A stretch of 64,000 nucleotides of DNA from Trichomonas vaginalis G3. Lineage: Eukaryota > Parabasalia > Trichomonadida > Trichomonadidae. The notes beneath the pieces are model-generated. The model saw only the letters and a program-made list of their open reading frames with translations. It was not told where the DNA came from and did not search any database. The stretch is taken from NCBI RefSeq assembly GCF_026262505.1, contig NC_067208.1:7635962-7699961 (forward strand). The letters run 5' to 3'. The position numbers and the translations under genes were made by a program. Shown here piece by piece: positions 55,230 through 64,000 of the stretch (its first letter is position 1; each line of letters begins with the position of its first letter).

Positions 55230-55470
55230 GATATTTCATATGTATTTGTTTTTACCATGTTATGTTAATGTAAACTATACTATTCTATCTCTTCCCAACA
55301 ATTAGATAAGCGTTATATTTATTTAAGTTTTAGCAATGTTTAAGTTTTACTATTTTTTATTTAACAAATGCAGTGATAAAATGAATTAATGCAAGAAAAT
55401 GCTATCTGAACAAGGATAAAATGTATATTCAAATTAATTTCAAGAATTTAATGAGAATAATTAACATAAT
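55230..55470. other. A/T-rich spacer, nothing recognised
   Basis: No ORF, repeat or strong palindrome seen. Confidence 0.6.
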
Positions 55471-55575
55471 TTACTGATCGTCAGCTAAAACTGCTGCACC
55501 TGGATGCATCATCTTCTTTCCTGTTGCAATTGCAGCGATATCAAGAGCCTTTTGAGCATCAACTCCAGCAATGAA
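55471..55575 (-). pseudogene. Orphan C-terminal gene fragment
   Basis: Encodes IAGVDAQKALDIAAIATGKK, then MMHPGAAVLADDQ and a stop. The composition (C-terminal alanine-rich helix, higher GC) is that of a conserved host protein, but I cannot name it. It breaks off abruptly where the duplicated tail fragment starts, so it is a translocated piece. Confidence 0.5.
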
Positions 55576-55579
55576 ATGA

Positions 55580-55646
55580 TCAAGAAGAAGAATTCGAAGA
55601 AGCTCAGGAAGAGGAAGTTGTTTTAGAGGAAGAAGAAGAAAAATAA
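55580..55646 (+). pseudogene. Duplicated 3' end of the coiled-coil gene
   Basis: EEEFEEAQEEEVVLEEEEEK plus stop and the following AGTTTAATAAATATTCTGCG match the end and trailer of 52646-53593 with a few changes. Evidence of a small duplication with no start. Confidence 0.75.
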
Positions 55647-55694
55647 GTTTAATAAATATTCTGCGATTTGTTTACTTTATAATTTCACTTTTAA

Positions 55695-56192
55695 TTGAAA
55701 AAAATATGAACATCTGATTGGGGAAAAAATTGAGAAGTTTACAAGTCAAAAGGAAGTATTTCATAGTTCCAAGTCGGCTGATTCTGTTTGGAAACTCTTT
55801 TATGAAACAGATCCTATTTCAGAACCTTTCGCTGGAAAGATTGTTACAGAATCATCAACAGAAAACGAGAGTTTCATCTTTCAATGTGTTTTCGTCAAAA
55901 TCATCTTTAATAGTGCCATTTTCTTTGAAAGATCAGGTAATAAGTTTCTTAACTCATATTGTTCATTTAATGACTGCAGTAGTAATACAAAAGGTGGATC
56001 TATCTATTTTCAATGTGATAGTTCCATTGTCCAATACCGAACATGTAGCTACAAATCAAAAACAAGCTCTGAAGAAGGGCATTTTTCATATATTAAATTA
56101 GTTGATGAATCAAATAATAAAAATTATCTTTATGAAAGTTCATTTTGTGCATGCGGAAATTTAGAAAAATCTCAAATAATTAGTCTTTATTA
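55695..56192 (+). pseudogene. Cysteine-rich repeat surface-type family, copy 3, 5' part
   Basis: Open frame YEHLIGEKIEKFTSQKEVFH..., then DSVWKLFYETDPISEPFAGK and GGSIYFQCDSSIVQYRTCSY, up to SLY at 56190, where the MULE begins. No convincing start codon, so the 5' end may also be lost. Continues at 59760. The family has beta-helix-like repeats with regularly placed Cys; closest to the copy at 17950. Confidence 0.55.
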
Positions 56193-56984
56193 GAGGCGTG
56201 CTGAACCGTTGGGTGGAAATTGAATACCCACACTTCAGCATGGACCCTTCTGATGGAGATAGACCCAACATGTATATGGATGAATATTAGGACATTAGGT
56301 ATAGATGAACATATATAGGAATGAGGACCACCTTGGGTCAGCATCAGATATCGAATTTTAGAACCATCTAATTTTCATTCAATATTCTATAAGTGCAATG
56401 TATGTTTCCTATATATAAAGGTTTGATAATAGTTAGGTCTCAATATAGATCTTTGGTCCCAATTTATATTATGAATATCATCAATTTGTGTGTTTTTAAC
56501 ATTATATATTAGTATTGTGTTGATATAATGCTATATTATGTAGTGGTAGGTGTGTCTTGATATAAATTATGTTATTGATCGGGATATGAGTACAAATGCA
56601 AGTTATCCCGGGGTGAGGTCAGGGCTATCGCGTCCTAATTCATAGGGAAGGGTTATCATGCCTAGTATGTGTGTGTTGTGCTATCCGTTTGTCCATTGGA
56701 TGGCACAGCACACACAATCACAAGACAAAACCTCGAAGCGAGGAACAGTTCTTGTAAGGATGTGGTAACTATATACCTATTCTTACAAGAACTTGTATAG
56801 TGGAGCAATGTTTCGAATTGCTCCACTTTTCCTCCCATCGAGGTTATCCCGAGGTGAAGTCATAGCAATGGGGCTCATATTGATGGTGCACCATTGCTAT
56901 GACTTGCACCTTCGTATGGTACTATCCATTATGAATTTTGAAATAATTTTGCAATTGAAATAATCTTAAATTTAACAAAAAAGG

Positions 56985-58300
56985 CCGAGAAGGGGGTCCT
57001 TTCTCAAGGTCAGGGCCCCCTTCTAGTCTTTCTGGTGTCGGAAGGAGTGGCTTTTTCCAGTATTGCCGCTCCTTCCGGCATCATCTTTGCATTTCGCAAT
57101 TGTCGCGGCAAGTGCATTCTGGCACCACAGGTGCACTTGCCGCGACATATGATTGCGAGTGTCTGCTGCTCAGCCCCGGATTCGCAGCAGACACTCGCAA
57201 TGCGAACCAAAGTTCGCCAGAAAGACCGGGAAGGGGGTCCTTTCTCAAGGTCAGGGCCCCCTTCTAGTCTTTCTAGAACTGTAATTTGACTTATTTTGCC
57301 GAATCTCAGGGAAAACCGTCCGTGATTTGAACGATCTACTGAGATTCGGCAAATTTGATTGTAAGCGAGGCTCTGGCCTTTGCTTGGGCCAGGGCCTGTA
57401 TTTGTATGTCTTTCAGGGCCGAGTTCCTGCGAGACCGTCGACATGATCGACGATCATCGCAGAACTCGGCCCTGAGGATGAATTTTGCAGGCTCTGGCCT
57501 TTGCTTGGGCCAGAGCTTCGTATTTTCTACTTCCCAGGGCCGGATTCCACTCCTGCCGCCCGGGATAAGGGCGGCATTTGGGAAAGCCGGCCCTGGGGAA
57601 TGTAAGCCATGCCCTGGCCTTTGCTATGGCCAGAGCCTGTATTTGTATGTCTTTCAGGGCCGAGTTCCTGCGAGACCGTCGACATGATCGACGATCATCG
57701 CAGAACTCGGCCCTGAGGATGAATTTTGCAGGCTCTGGCCTTTGCTTGGGCCAGAGCTTCGTATTTTCTACTTCCCAGGGCCGGATTCCACTCCTGCCGC
57801 CCGGGATAAGGGCGGCATTTGGGAAAGCCGGCCCTGGGGAATGTAAGCCATGCCCTGGCCTTTGCTATGGCCAGAGCCTGTATTTGCATGTCTTTCAGGG
57901 CCGAGAAGAGAGGAGATCGCCAATGATGTGGACGATCTCCCTCAAACTCGGCCCTGCGGATTGTATTTACAAGCTCTGGCCTCGGAAAAGGCCAGAGCTT
58001 CGTATGGACGTTCTCTCGGGACTGGATTCCTCTCCGGCCGCCCCGAATCAGGGCGGTCTTTGAGGAAACCGGCCCCGAGGATTGTTTGCGAAGCTCTGGC
58101 TTTTCCTGAGGCCAGAGCTTGTGATTTTCGTTCAAAGCCAAGTTCCTCTCGGATCAGGCCTAATGAGGACGGCCGTCGAGGAACTTGGCTCTGAGGGGAT
58201 GAATTGTTGGCTCTGGCCTCGATGAAGGCCAGAGTTTTGAATGGAATGTTTTGATGGGATGAGCCTATGAGCAGTAAGCTCGTCCCATCAAAACATTCGT
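56985..58300. repeat. GC-rich hairpin array
   Basis: At least fifteen consecutive perfect or near-perfect hairpins separated by 10-25 bp. Short ones share GCTCTGGCC-TTTGCTT-GGCCAGAGC; longer ones between them have arms such as CAGGGCCGAGTTCCTGCGA, TGTCGCGGCAAGTGCA and ATTGCGAGTGTCTGCTGC. A unit of about 240 bp (57369-57608) is repeated at 57609-57848. In an A/T-rich genome the GC content is striking. Long ORFs on both strands here are by-products of the stop-poor GC palindromes. Confidence 0.85.
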
Positions 58301-58572
58301 TTAAAAATTGAATTAAAAATTATCGTAGGCATTCAAAAATTAAAACAATTAATATGTAGAATATTATTATGTAATAATAATAGAATAAAATATATATAAA
58401 ATTATGTAAAATTTTCAAAAAATATTGGAAAATGGAATTTTGAAAGAAAAAATAAGAGTTTGTATATGAAAAATTTAGATTAGTAGAGTTAGATTATTTA
58501 GAATTTAAATGAGAAATGAATTATGAAAAAGGAAGATTAGAAAGAATTGTATATTTATAATTTAATAAAATG

Positions 58573-58790
58573 AAGGAATCGAACTAAGGAGTTTACAATT
58601 ACAATACAATAGGATAATATATTGTAATTGTAAACTCCTTTCGAGAAACGATTTTCGAATGTGACATTCGTGCCACAAAGTGAAAGCTTTTCTCGAAAGG
58701 AGTTTACAATTACAATACAATAGGACAATATATTGTAATTGTAAACTCCTTTCGAGAAACGATTTTCGAATGTGACATTCATGTCAAACA
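58573..58790. repeat. Two long A/T hairpins
   Basis: AGGAGTTTACAATTACAAT arms of about 35 bp twice, with the CGAGAAACGATTTTCGAATG linker; mirror of 22660-22855. Confidence 0.85.
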
Positions 58791-58804
58791 ATTAAGCAAA
58801 TTTC

Positions 58805-59117
58805 TTATCTGAGTACATGTATGCAGGGTGTCATGGAAAGACCCTGTATATATGCACTCAGATCGGAAACTTTGTTCACGATGTCACATCGTGGAACAAA
58901 AGTGGACAATATTCCCGATCTGAGTACATGTATGCAGGGTGTCATGGAAAGACCCTGTATATATGCACTCAGATCGGAAACTTTGTTCACGATGTCACAT
59001 CGTGGAACAAAAGTGGACAATATTCCCGATCTGAGTACATGTATGCAGGGTGTCATGGAAAGACCCTGTATATATGCACTCAGATCGGAAACTTTGTTCA
59101 CGATGTCACAGTGCGGA
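58805..59117. repeat. 112-bp palindromic repeats, three copies
   Basis: Unit starts at about 58807, 58917 and 59029, each with a CTGAGTACATGTATGCAGGG/CCCTGTATATATGCACTCAG hairpin and a GATGTCACATC palindrome. The older-looking copy at 22445 has two units. Confidence 0.85.
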
Positions 59118-59759
59118 ACAAATGTGAGAGCAAACCGAACATTTTAACCATATTATAAGTTTATGTAAGGATAAAAATATAAATTCCCTGTCCTTGCACA
59201 AACTGTTGCTCGCTACGAAGTTTTGCTTTGTGATTGCGCGTGCAGAATCATTTTAAGCACATTTCAATAGCACAGAGCACATATAATATATGAATAAAAC
59301 AATTTTATAACCTCATAATATAAAAATAAATGTTTTGAGTTCGCCATAAATTATGCATTCCCATTATTTTGGATCTATATACTTATTCCTAATAATATAT
59401 ATTATAACTCATATAGTACCCCTCATATCTACTGTGATAATATAAAAAAACGATTTCTGTGTTAAGATATAATTTATCTCACATATCAAAATATGGATTT
59501 AACCTATAATAACACAAGAAACATATAATATATACATATGTCTATATGTGCACATGACAATTAGGCCTATATTAGATAATTTTTCGTTCACAATAATCTT
59601 ATATATCTGACCAAAAACTCAGATTTGCCTGAGAGTTACTGAGGATAATCTCATATGTACCCTCTATCTTCCTGCTTAACCCTAGTCTCTAAGTCTTTCA
59701 TTTTTATATGTATGCTGAACCTCGGGTATTCAATTTTTCCCAACGGTTCAGCACGATAC

Positions 59760-60333
59760 TCTTTATTATGGAAATATTGAAATTAAGTCAATCAACACAA
59801 GTTTCTGTGAAGCATTTAAAGACTCTGGACTTCGTCTAGAAAATCCGACAAGTCTATGCAACGTATCATATTCATCATTTTATAATACCACATCAAATTA
59901 TTCAATCTTGGCTGTAATTGATCGCCAAATCAGTGGTAACTTTGATTTTAAGCTTTGTAATATTTTGAATAATGACTGTATAGAACCTGATTATGGAATA
60001 TTTTATTCATATGGATCATATGTTCTTTTTGAAAACTGTTCATCTCTTGGAAACACAGGACCAGGAGTAGAATTTTATGAAGATTATATTGGTTCAATTA
60101 TAATTAAAGATTCTTTCTGTGACAGAAAATATAATACATATAGAAATGTTGAACTAAGTAATGTGAAAAATACATATTCTATTCTTTATCTTTCTCACTT
60201 TTCATTATATATGTGTGAAGCAGAGTTTCATATTTTAGAGAGAAAAAAGAATTGTATCACGTGTCATGAAATTGTTTATCATTATTCGCATCATTTCGTT
60301 ACTTCTTTTTGTATTGTTTTAGTAAAGAAATAA
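59760..60333 (+). pseudogene. Cysteine-rich repeat surface-type family, copy 3, 3' part
   Basis: After the duplicated TCTTTATTA the gene resumes (YGNIEIKSINTSFCEAF...), with FKLCNILNNDCIEPDYG and CSSLGNTGPGVEFYEDY, and ends HHFVTSFCIVLVKK, a hydrophobic end as in the other copies. The frame is open from the junction to the stop, so apart from the MULE this half is undamaged. Confidence 0.55.
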
Positions 60334-60342
60334 AATCTGTAA

Positions 60343-61387
60343 TGCATGAAAAATAGCGTGACTTCATTTTTGACAGTTTACAAATGTAAAGTGTTGCATC
60401 CTTAAAAACTTGGAAATATATACATTCATGAATTATCTTGTATATTAATTGAAAATCCATAAAACCCTAACAATATTTTTTCTTAAAAAAAACTATAAAA
60501 ATATAAATAAAATTAATCGTTAAATAAAAATATTTGATATTAGAATTTTATTGGAAAAATAAAAAACTTAATATTTTAAAGAAATACTTAAATACTTGAA
60601 TGTTTTAACTTTTACATTATCATATAGACTCTCAAATTATTAGCCATTTTGGCTGAGAACTATGGTCTGCGAGGTACATAGATAGAATCAGTACCTCGCA
60701 GACTATAGTTCTCTATATGGCGCCGAAAATTTTTGGTGAAATGTCGTCGCATTTCATCAAAAATTTTTCGGCGCCATAGGAAGAATTGGAGGGTGTGAGA
60801 TACTATTACATGCTATAGTACTCACACCCTCCAACTCCCAATCAAAATCGCATAAAATTTGCTACTTATCTTCAGATTACCTCCCATTATAAAATATATC
60901 ATTGCTATCTCATTGTACTATATTTCCACCCTATTGTATTTAAAAATATAAAATTTTTTGATAATATATTTTTATATCTTGAATTTTCAAACAATATATT
61001 CACAGATAATATAATGGGAAATCTATCTCAACCTAGCCTTAAAGTACCAAACTCCTGCTTGCATTCTCACTCACAAATATTAAACATCCATCTCCAAAAA
61101 ACTAAATTCTTCACAATTTTTTTAAAATTGAGAACATAAAAAACGTATGCATTCAATAATTTAAGATACTAACAAATATTAAAAACTTCAAAATATCAGA
61201 TATTAACGTTTTTCAATTAAAAAAAATATCATTTTGCTTTTCAATTCGAACATAAATCTTAAATATTTTTAATTAATATCTGATTTACAGCATTATTATC
61301 CATTTATAAATCTGACAAATAAATGACAAAACCATCAGAAATAGTATCACTTTTTGTCAAAAGTGAAGTCACGCTATTTTTCATGCA
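60343..61387. mobile_element. Small hairpin-bearing inverted-repeat element
   Basis: Ends TGCATGAAAAATAGCGTGAC and its mirror, extending about 30 bp, define 1,045 bp. Inside are three perfect hairpins in a row: 60654-60716 (GAGAACTATGGTCTGCGAGG arms), 60717-60778 (TATGGCGCCGAAAATTTTTG arms) and 60787-60835 (GGAGGGTGTGAG arms). The remainder is A/T-rich and has no gene. Flanking target duplication is not clear. The hairpin style matches the MULE at 56193. Confidence 0.65.
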
Positions 61388-61389
61388 CA

Positions 61390-62146
61390 ACACAAAAAGT
61401 GTTTCAAAATTCTGAATATCGTTCAACCTGCCAAAAATTCAGTACCAAAAGGAAAAACAAAATACGAAGCAGTATATATAAACTTAATATGGCATGTCGA
61501 TATTCATTTTTTAAACATCGTCAGGGTGAATATCTTTATGCGGTTATTGACGATAAATCCCGAAAAATTTTAGCATGGGCTCACTTGGAAACAAAAGAAG
61601 CTGCGCAAACAAGTAGAGTAATTGACCAATGTTTCCAAAAATATGGGAAGCCCTTTGCTATATGGAGTGATAACGGAACAGAAAATTTTGGGTTTTTTCG
61701 AAATTTATTACAAAATGCGAACGTTCAAAGTATTACAATTCTCCCACATTGCCCATATATGAATGGGAAAATTGAAAGGTTTTGGCAAAATGTGGAAATT
61801 GAAGACGCCACATGGAATGATATACAAAGTCTTATAGAAAATTACAATTCAAACCCACACACAAGTTTACCAAAAAAACCGGCATTACATACATGGTACA
61901 CACCTAACAAATTTTACGAAATTTCAGAAAAATATGATTCAAGTAAATTACCGCTTTGGATTGTAGATGGAGTTGTTAAAGAACTAAGAGAGTCAATAAG
62001 AAATTTCAACGCTTCAAGAAGGAATCAAAGAAATTGACGAAGTTCCAGAATTTTATTCAACAATTCTTAATCAATTAACAAAAACTATACCGAAACTTAT
62101 CTTACCATCCAAATCAAATCACATTACATACGGAATAAACATTTAA
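61390..62146 (+). pseudogene. DDE (rve-type) integrase/transposase gene, frameshifted
   Basis: The first frame gives VPKGKTKYEAVYINLIWHVD with the first catalytic Asp. A one-base shift in the T/A run near 61518 enters GEYLYAVIDDKSRKILAWAH, then IWSDNGTEN and CPYMNGKIERFWQ, giving Asp and Glu 34 residues apart. A second shift near 62015 leads to KEIDEVPEFYSTILNQ and a stop at 62146. The 5' end is cut at the small inverted-repeat element. It resembles IS3/IS481-like integrase-core families rather than the Maverick integrases here, which lack the Glu. Element termini not found. Confidence 0.65.
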
Positions 62147-62306
62147 TCTTTTACCATTAAAATTATATTTATACGTTATTTAATTTTTTTACGTCTAAGT
62201 TGAATAGGATAATAGCCGAAGATATAAAGTAACTATAGTTTACAAGCTAAGGAACAAATCAGCATTGAAACTAAAAAATGCTGAAATATTATAATAAATT
62301 GAAGAA
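62147..62306. other. Host spacer before Maverick copy 4
   Basis: A/T-rich, no gene or repeat recognised. Confidence 0.5.
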
Positions 62307-62488
62307 AGTTAGTATACATATCATGGGTACGGAGGCACTGCGCGCCTCCTTACCCCTGATATGTGAATTTGACACTTTACAAAACCGTTAACGTATATTT
62401 TACAACACAAACGACAACACTAACTTAACATTAAATATTTACAAAGCCGCCAACCACTTCACCTCACTAATGTAAAAAATAAACGTTC

Positions 62489-62809
62489 TCACTTACAAAA
62501 GTATTGCAACTCCTCCCATTGCTGTGCTTCACACAACAGTTCATATTCTTCTGACTCACTTTCTTCTTCATATATGTCAAAATCACTGTCAAAATGAATG
62601 TTAGTAAGTTTTGACAAAGCTAATGAAACACGCTTACCGTTTGTATCGTATGCTTGTATAAACTTTCCATTATGCTTGTAGTCATAAACGCTCAAACTAA
62701 CTTTACCCTTTCTCCCTCGTATCTGATAGAATGTATTTTCACGAGGAACGAAGAATAAATTCTTGAACTCATGACCGTTGTAGTTTGTTATCTCAATAGT
62801 TTTCGTCAT
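62489..62809 (-). CDS. TIR-encoded 106-aa protein, copy 4
   Basis: Same length as the copy-3 protein, with a few replacements (SVYDYKHNGKF for SVYEGMKNGKF, NIHFDSDFDIYEEE). The frame is kept despite divergence, which supports coding and purifying selection. The acidic tail is retained. The upstream A/T leader is a little shorter than in copy 3. Confidence 0.75.
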   Translation of the reverse strand: MTKTIEITNYNGHEFKNLFFVPRENTFYQIRGRKGKVSLSVYDYKHNGKFIQAYDTNGKRVSLALSKLTNIHFDSDFDIYEEESESEEYELLCEAQQWEELQYFCK

Positions 62810-62946
62810 TTATATAAAATTAAAATAAAAAATAAACTTAAAATTAATGATATCACCACTCCCACACGTATGAAAACATCCATTTAAACTTAGGGTAGAA
62901 GGTTAGATCTAACCTGATATCTACCCTCATTTCTAACCTGTTGAAT

Positions 62947-63473
62947 TCATTGCTTTATAACTCTCTTCCTTGGTTTCTTTTTAGTTGCTTTCTTTACGTC
63001 CGTCTCCAACTTGACTGTCTTTCTTCTTCGGCCGTAATGATACCAATTACTTCCACCAGTCAATGGGTCAAATGGTCTTTCGTAAGGGTTTCCATACATT
63101 CCATAGGGACCATACGGAAGAACTACTGGTGGAGAAGAAACATTTTCTTTAGTTCCATCGAATCTATTTAAATGCATTGTTTCACCTTTCATCTGGTCAT
63201 TAAAGTCTTTTGCGTGTTTTGCAAACTCATCGTCCTTTCCTAAAGCATTTTCTGACTCAGTCGCAACCAAATTGGATGCTTTATTTATGAGCCCTATTTT
63301 ATTTAATCTTAACTTCTTTGCAACCCAGCCTCCAATCTTCCCTTTATTTGCATCTAATGTCTTCGAAACCTTCCTCCACTCATTTTATTTACTGCGTCAT
63401 AAGCTCCAAGTGCTTTTGCTCCAAATGCTAATGCTTTTGTTCCCATTGCGCCTAAAGCTGCCCAAGCTACCAT
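62947..63473 (-). pseudogene. Putative internal virion protein, copy 4, one-base frameshift
   Basis: Homologue of 47784-48311. Loss of one G in a GGG run near 63372 separates the hydrophobic N-terminus from the rest; the remaining 107 residues (VATESENALGKDD... to KKKPRKRVIKQ) are open. The change could be a homopolymer base-call error. Confidence 0.7.
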
Positions 63474-63696
63474 TTACACCATATTAAAATCATCTCTCTT
63501 CAATATTATCTCATAAAAGTTCTCGTTACTGGAGAAAGTCAATGAAACATAAACGTTCTCACGGGCTTCGCCCTCACCGCTTTGCGGTCTATCTAACTTT
63601 TCTTATCTCATCTATACGCTTCAAAATGTCTGAACAATTGCTAACATCTTCTACAACAGTTATTTCATCATGAATGACCTTCAAGAACAAGCTCAT
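63474..63696 (-). pseudogene. Small hypothetical gene, copy 4, two-base deletion
   Basis: Homologue of 47559-47783, with the same in-frame GC palindrome insert (CCGCTTTGCGG, GGGCTTCGCCC). AAGAAAGAAG has become AAGAAAAG near 63600, shifting the frame. The stop-start junctions with both neighbours (TAAATG) are conserved. Confidence 0.65.
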
Positions 63697-64000
63697 TTAA
63701 TATGCAATTAAAATCATTTCAATAATGAGTCCATCCTTTCCATCTTTAGGTAGCACAACATCTTTCATTGAAGAAGGTTCGACAAGTCTTATGTTAAACT
63801 TACTGACAAAGTTTGTTATACTATAATGCTTCGGCGGCGAATACATGTAGTTTGAAAAGACATAATATAGATTCTTCAGCAAATTCACTTATACTGGATT
63901 TTATAACAATGTTCTCACGAGACCAAATGCCACCAATTGACAATCTTGTAAGCAATCCTGCTGAACCTTCTACTGTAAACGTCGATGGTAACATTCCACG
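63697..64000 (-). pseudogene. Putative minor capsid protein, copy 4, partial and frameshifted
   Basis: Homologue of the C-terminal part of 46677-47558. One extra T in a T-run near 63858 shifts frame between EESILCLS-type and NYMYSPPKHYSITN segments. The 5' part lies outside the window. Confidence 0.7.

Larger units (their letters stand above)
56193..59759 (+). mobile_element. Non-autonomous MULE-type element with hairpin arrays (3,567 bp)
   Basis: Both ends read CGTGCTGAACCGTTGGG inward, starting four bases inside each terminus, and TCTTTATTA (9 bp) flanks the element at 56184-56192 and 59760-59768. A 9-bp duplication is the mark of Mutator-like transposons. Terminal similarity continues in diverged form for about 560 bp (for example CAAAACCTCGAAGCGAGGAACAG against its mirror). 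No transposase gene. The interior is a long series of perfect hairpins, GC-rich from 56985 to 58300. A fragment of the same family is at 21799-23006. Confidence 0.85.
62307..64000 (-). mobile_element. Type-II Maverick, copy 4 (continues past window)
   Basis: Begins AGTTAGTAT like copy 3, followed by a GGAGGCACTGCGCGCCTCC hairpin, the TIR-type 106-aa gene, an AGATCT palindrome (62893-62938), then mirror-image copies of the genes at 47784, 47559 and 46677. The first 30 bases differ from copy 3 after AGTTAGTAT, so it is a distinct subfamily or an older insertion. Orientation is inverted relative to copy 3. Confidence 0.88.

Noticed and set aside
57010-58194. Several overlapping ORFs of 78-161 residues on both strands
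   Set aside because: They are translations of GC-rich palindromes, with mirror ORFs on the opposite strand and repeated peptides; no gene-like composition.
58805-59158. Overlapping repeat ORFs (also 22388-22630)
   Set aside because: They read through 112-bp palindromic units in three frames at once; identical units, not proteins.

Overview
The window is AT-rich eukaryotic DNA that I read as the genome of Trichomonas vaginalis or a very close trichomonad. It combines large Maverick/Polinton virus-like transposons, a Mutator-like (MULE) element with 9-bp target duplications, apparently intronless host genes (a DENND6-like DENN protein, an ARM-type protein, a coiled-coil protein) and decayed host fragments (C-terminal NOT1/CNOT1, a cysteine-rich repeat surface-type family). 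About two thirds of the window is mobile DNA.

Layout. 1-15153: right part of a type-I Maverick (copy 1), with the C-terminal end of a D5-like primase-helicase, packaging ATPase, KilA-N protein, many small ORFs, a broken family-B DNA polymerase, decayed integrase and fibre genes and an intact Dam-type adenine methyltransferase. 15154-20814: host DNA with two broken copies of the surface-type family, a NOT1 pseudogene and a long AT-rich stretch. 20815-21798: end fragment of another Maverick, abutting a MULE fragment (21799-23006), which abuts a second type-I Maverick (copy 2: 23005-27054 and 48990-50718). Copy 2 is split by a complete 21.9-kb type-II Maverick (copy 3: 27055-48989) with 703-bp terminal inverted repeats and an AGGTA duplication. 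51071-55229: three intact host genes. 55471-60333: segmental-duplication fragments and a third surface-type gene split by a 3.57-kb MULE (56193-59759) that is packed with perfect hairpins. 60343-61387: a small three-hairpin element with inverted ends. 61390-62146: broken DDE integrase gene. 62307-64000: start of a type-II Maverick (copy 4), inverted relative to copy 3.

How the genes work together. The Mavericks encode a protein-primed-type polymerase, retrovirus-like integrase, HerA/FtsK-type packaging ATPase, a probable major capsid protein, probable minor capsid proteins and a phage-like collar-domain fibre: a virion-type module plus insertion machinery. KilA-N proteins and an adenine methyltransferase are accessory. 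Copy 3 has an intact right half (35673-48311), but its left half (capsid and polymerase) is cut by single-base frameshifts. Many frameshifts in copy 1 are one-base losses in homopolymer runs relative to copy 2, so part of the apparent decay may be sequencing or assembly error.

Most notable: third-position integrase residues Asn or Asp instead of Glu; a polymerase motif C reading NID instead of DTD; three genes in one frame joined by TAA-ATG; AGATCT-centred palindromes punctuating Maverick intergenic DNA; and the hairpin-array MULE.
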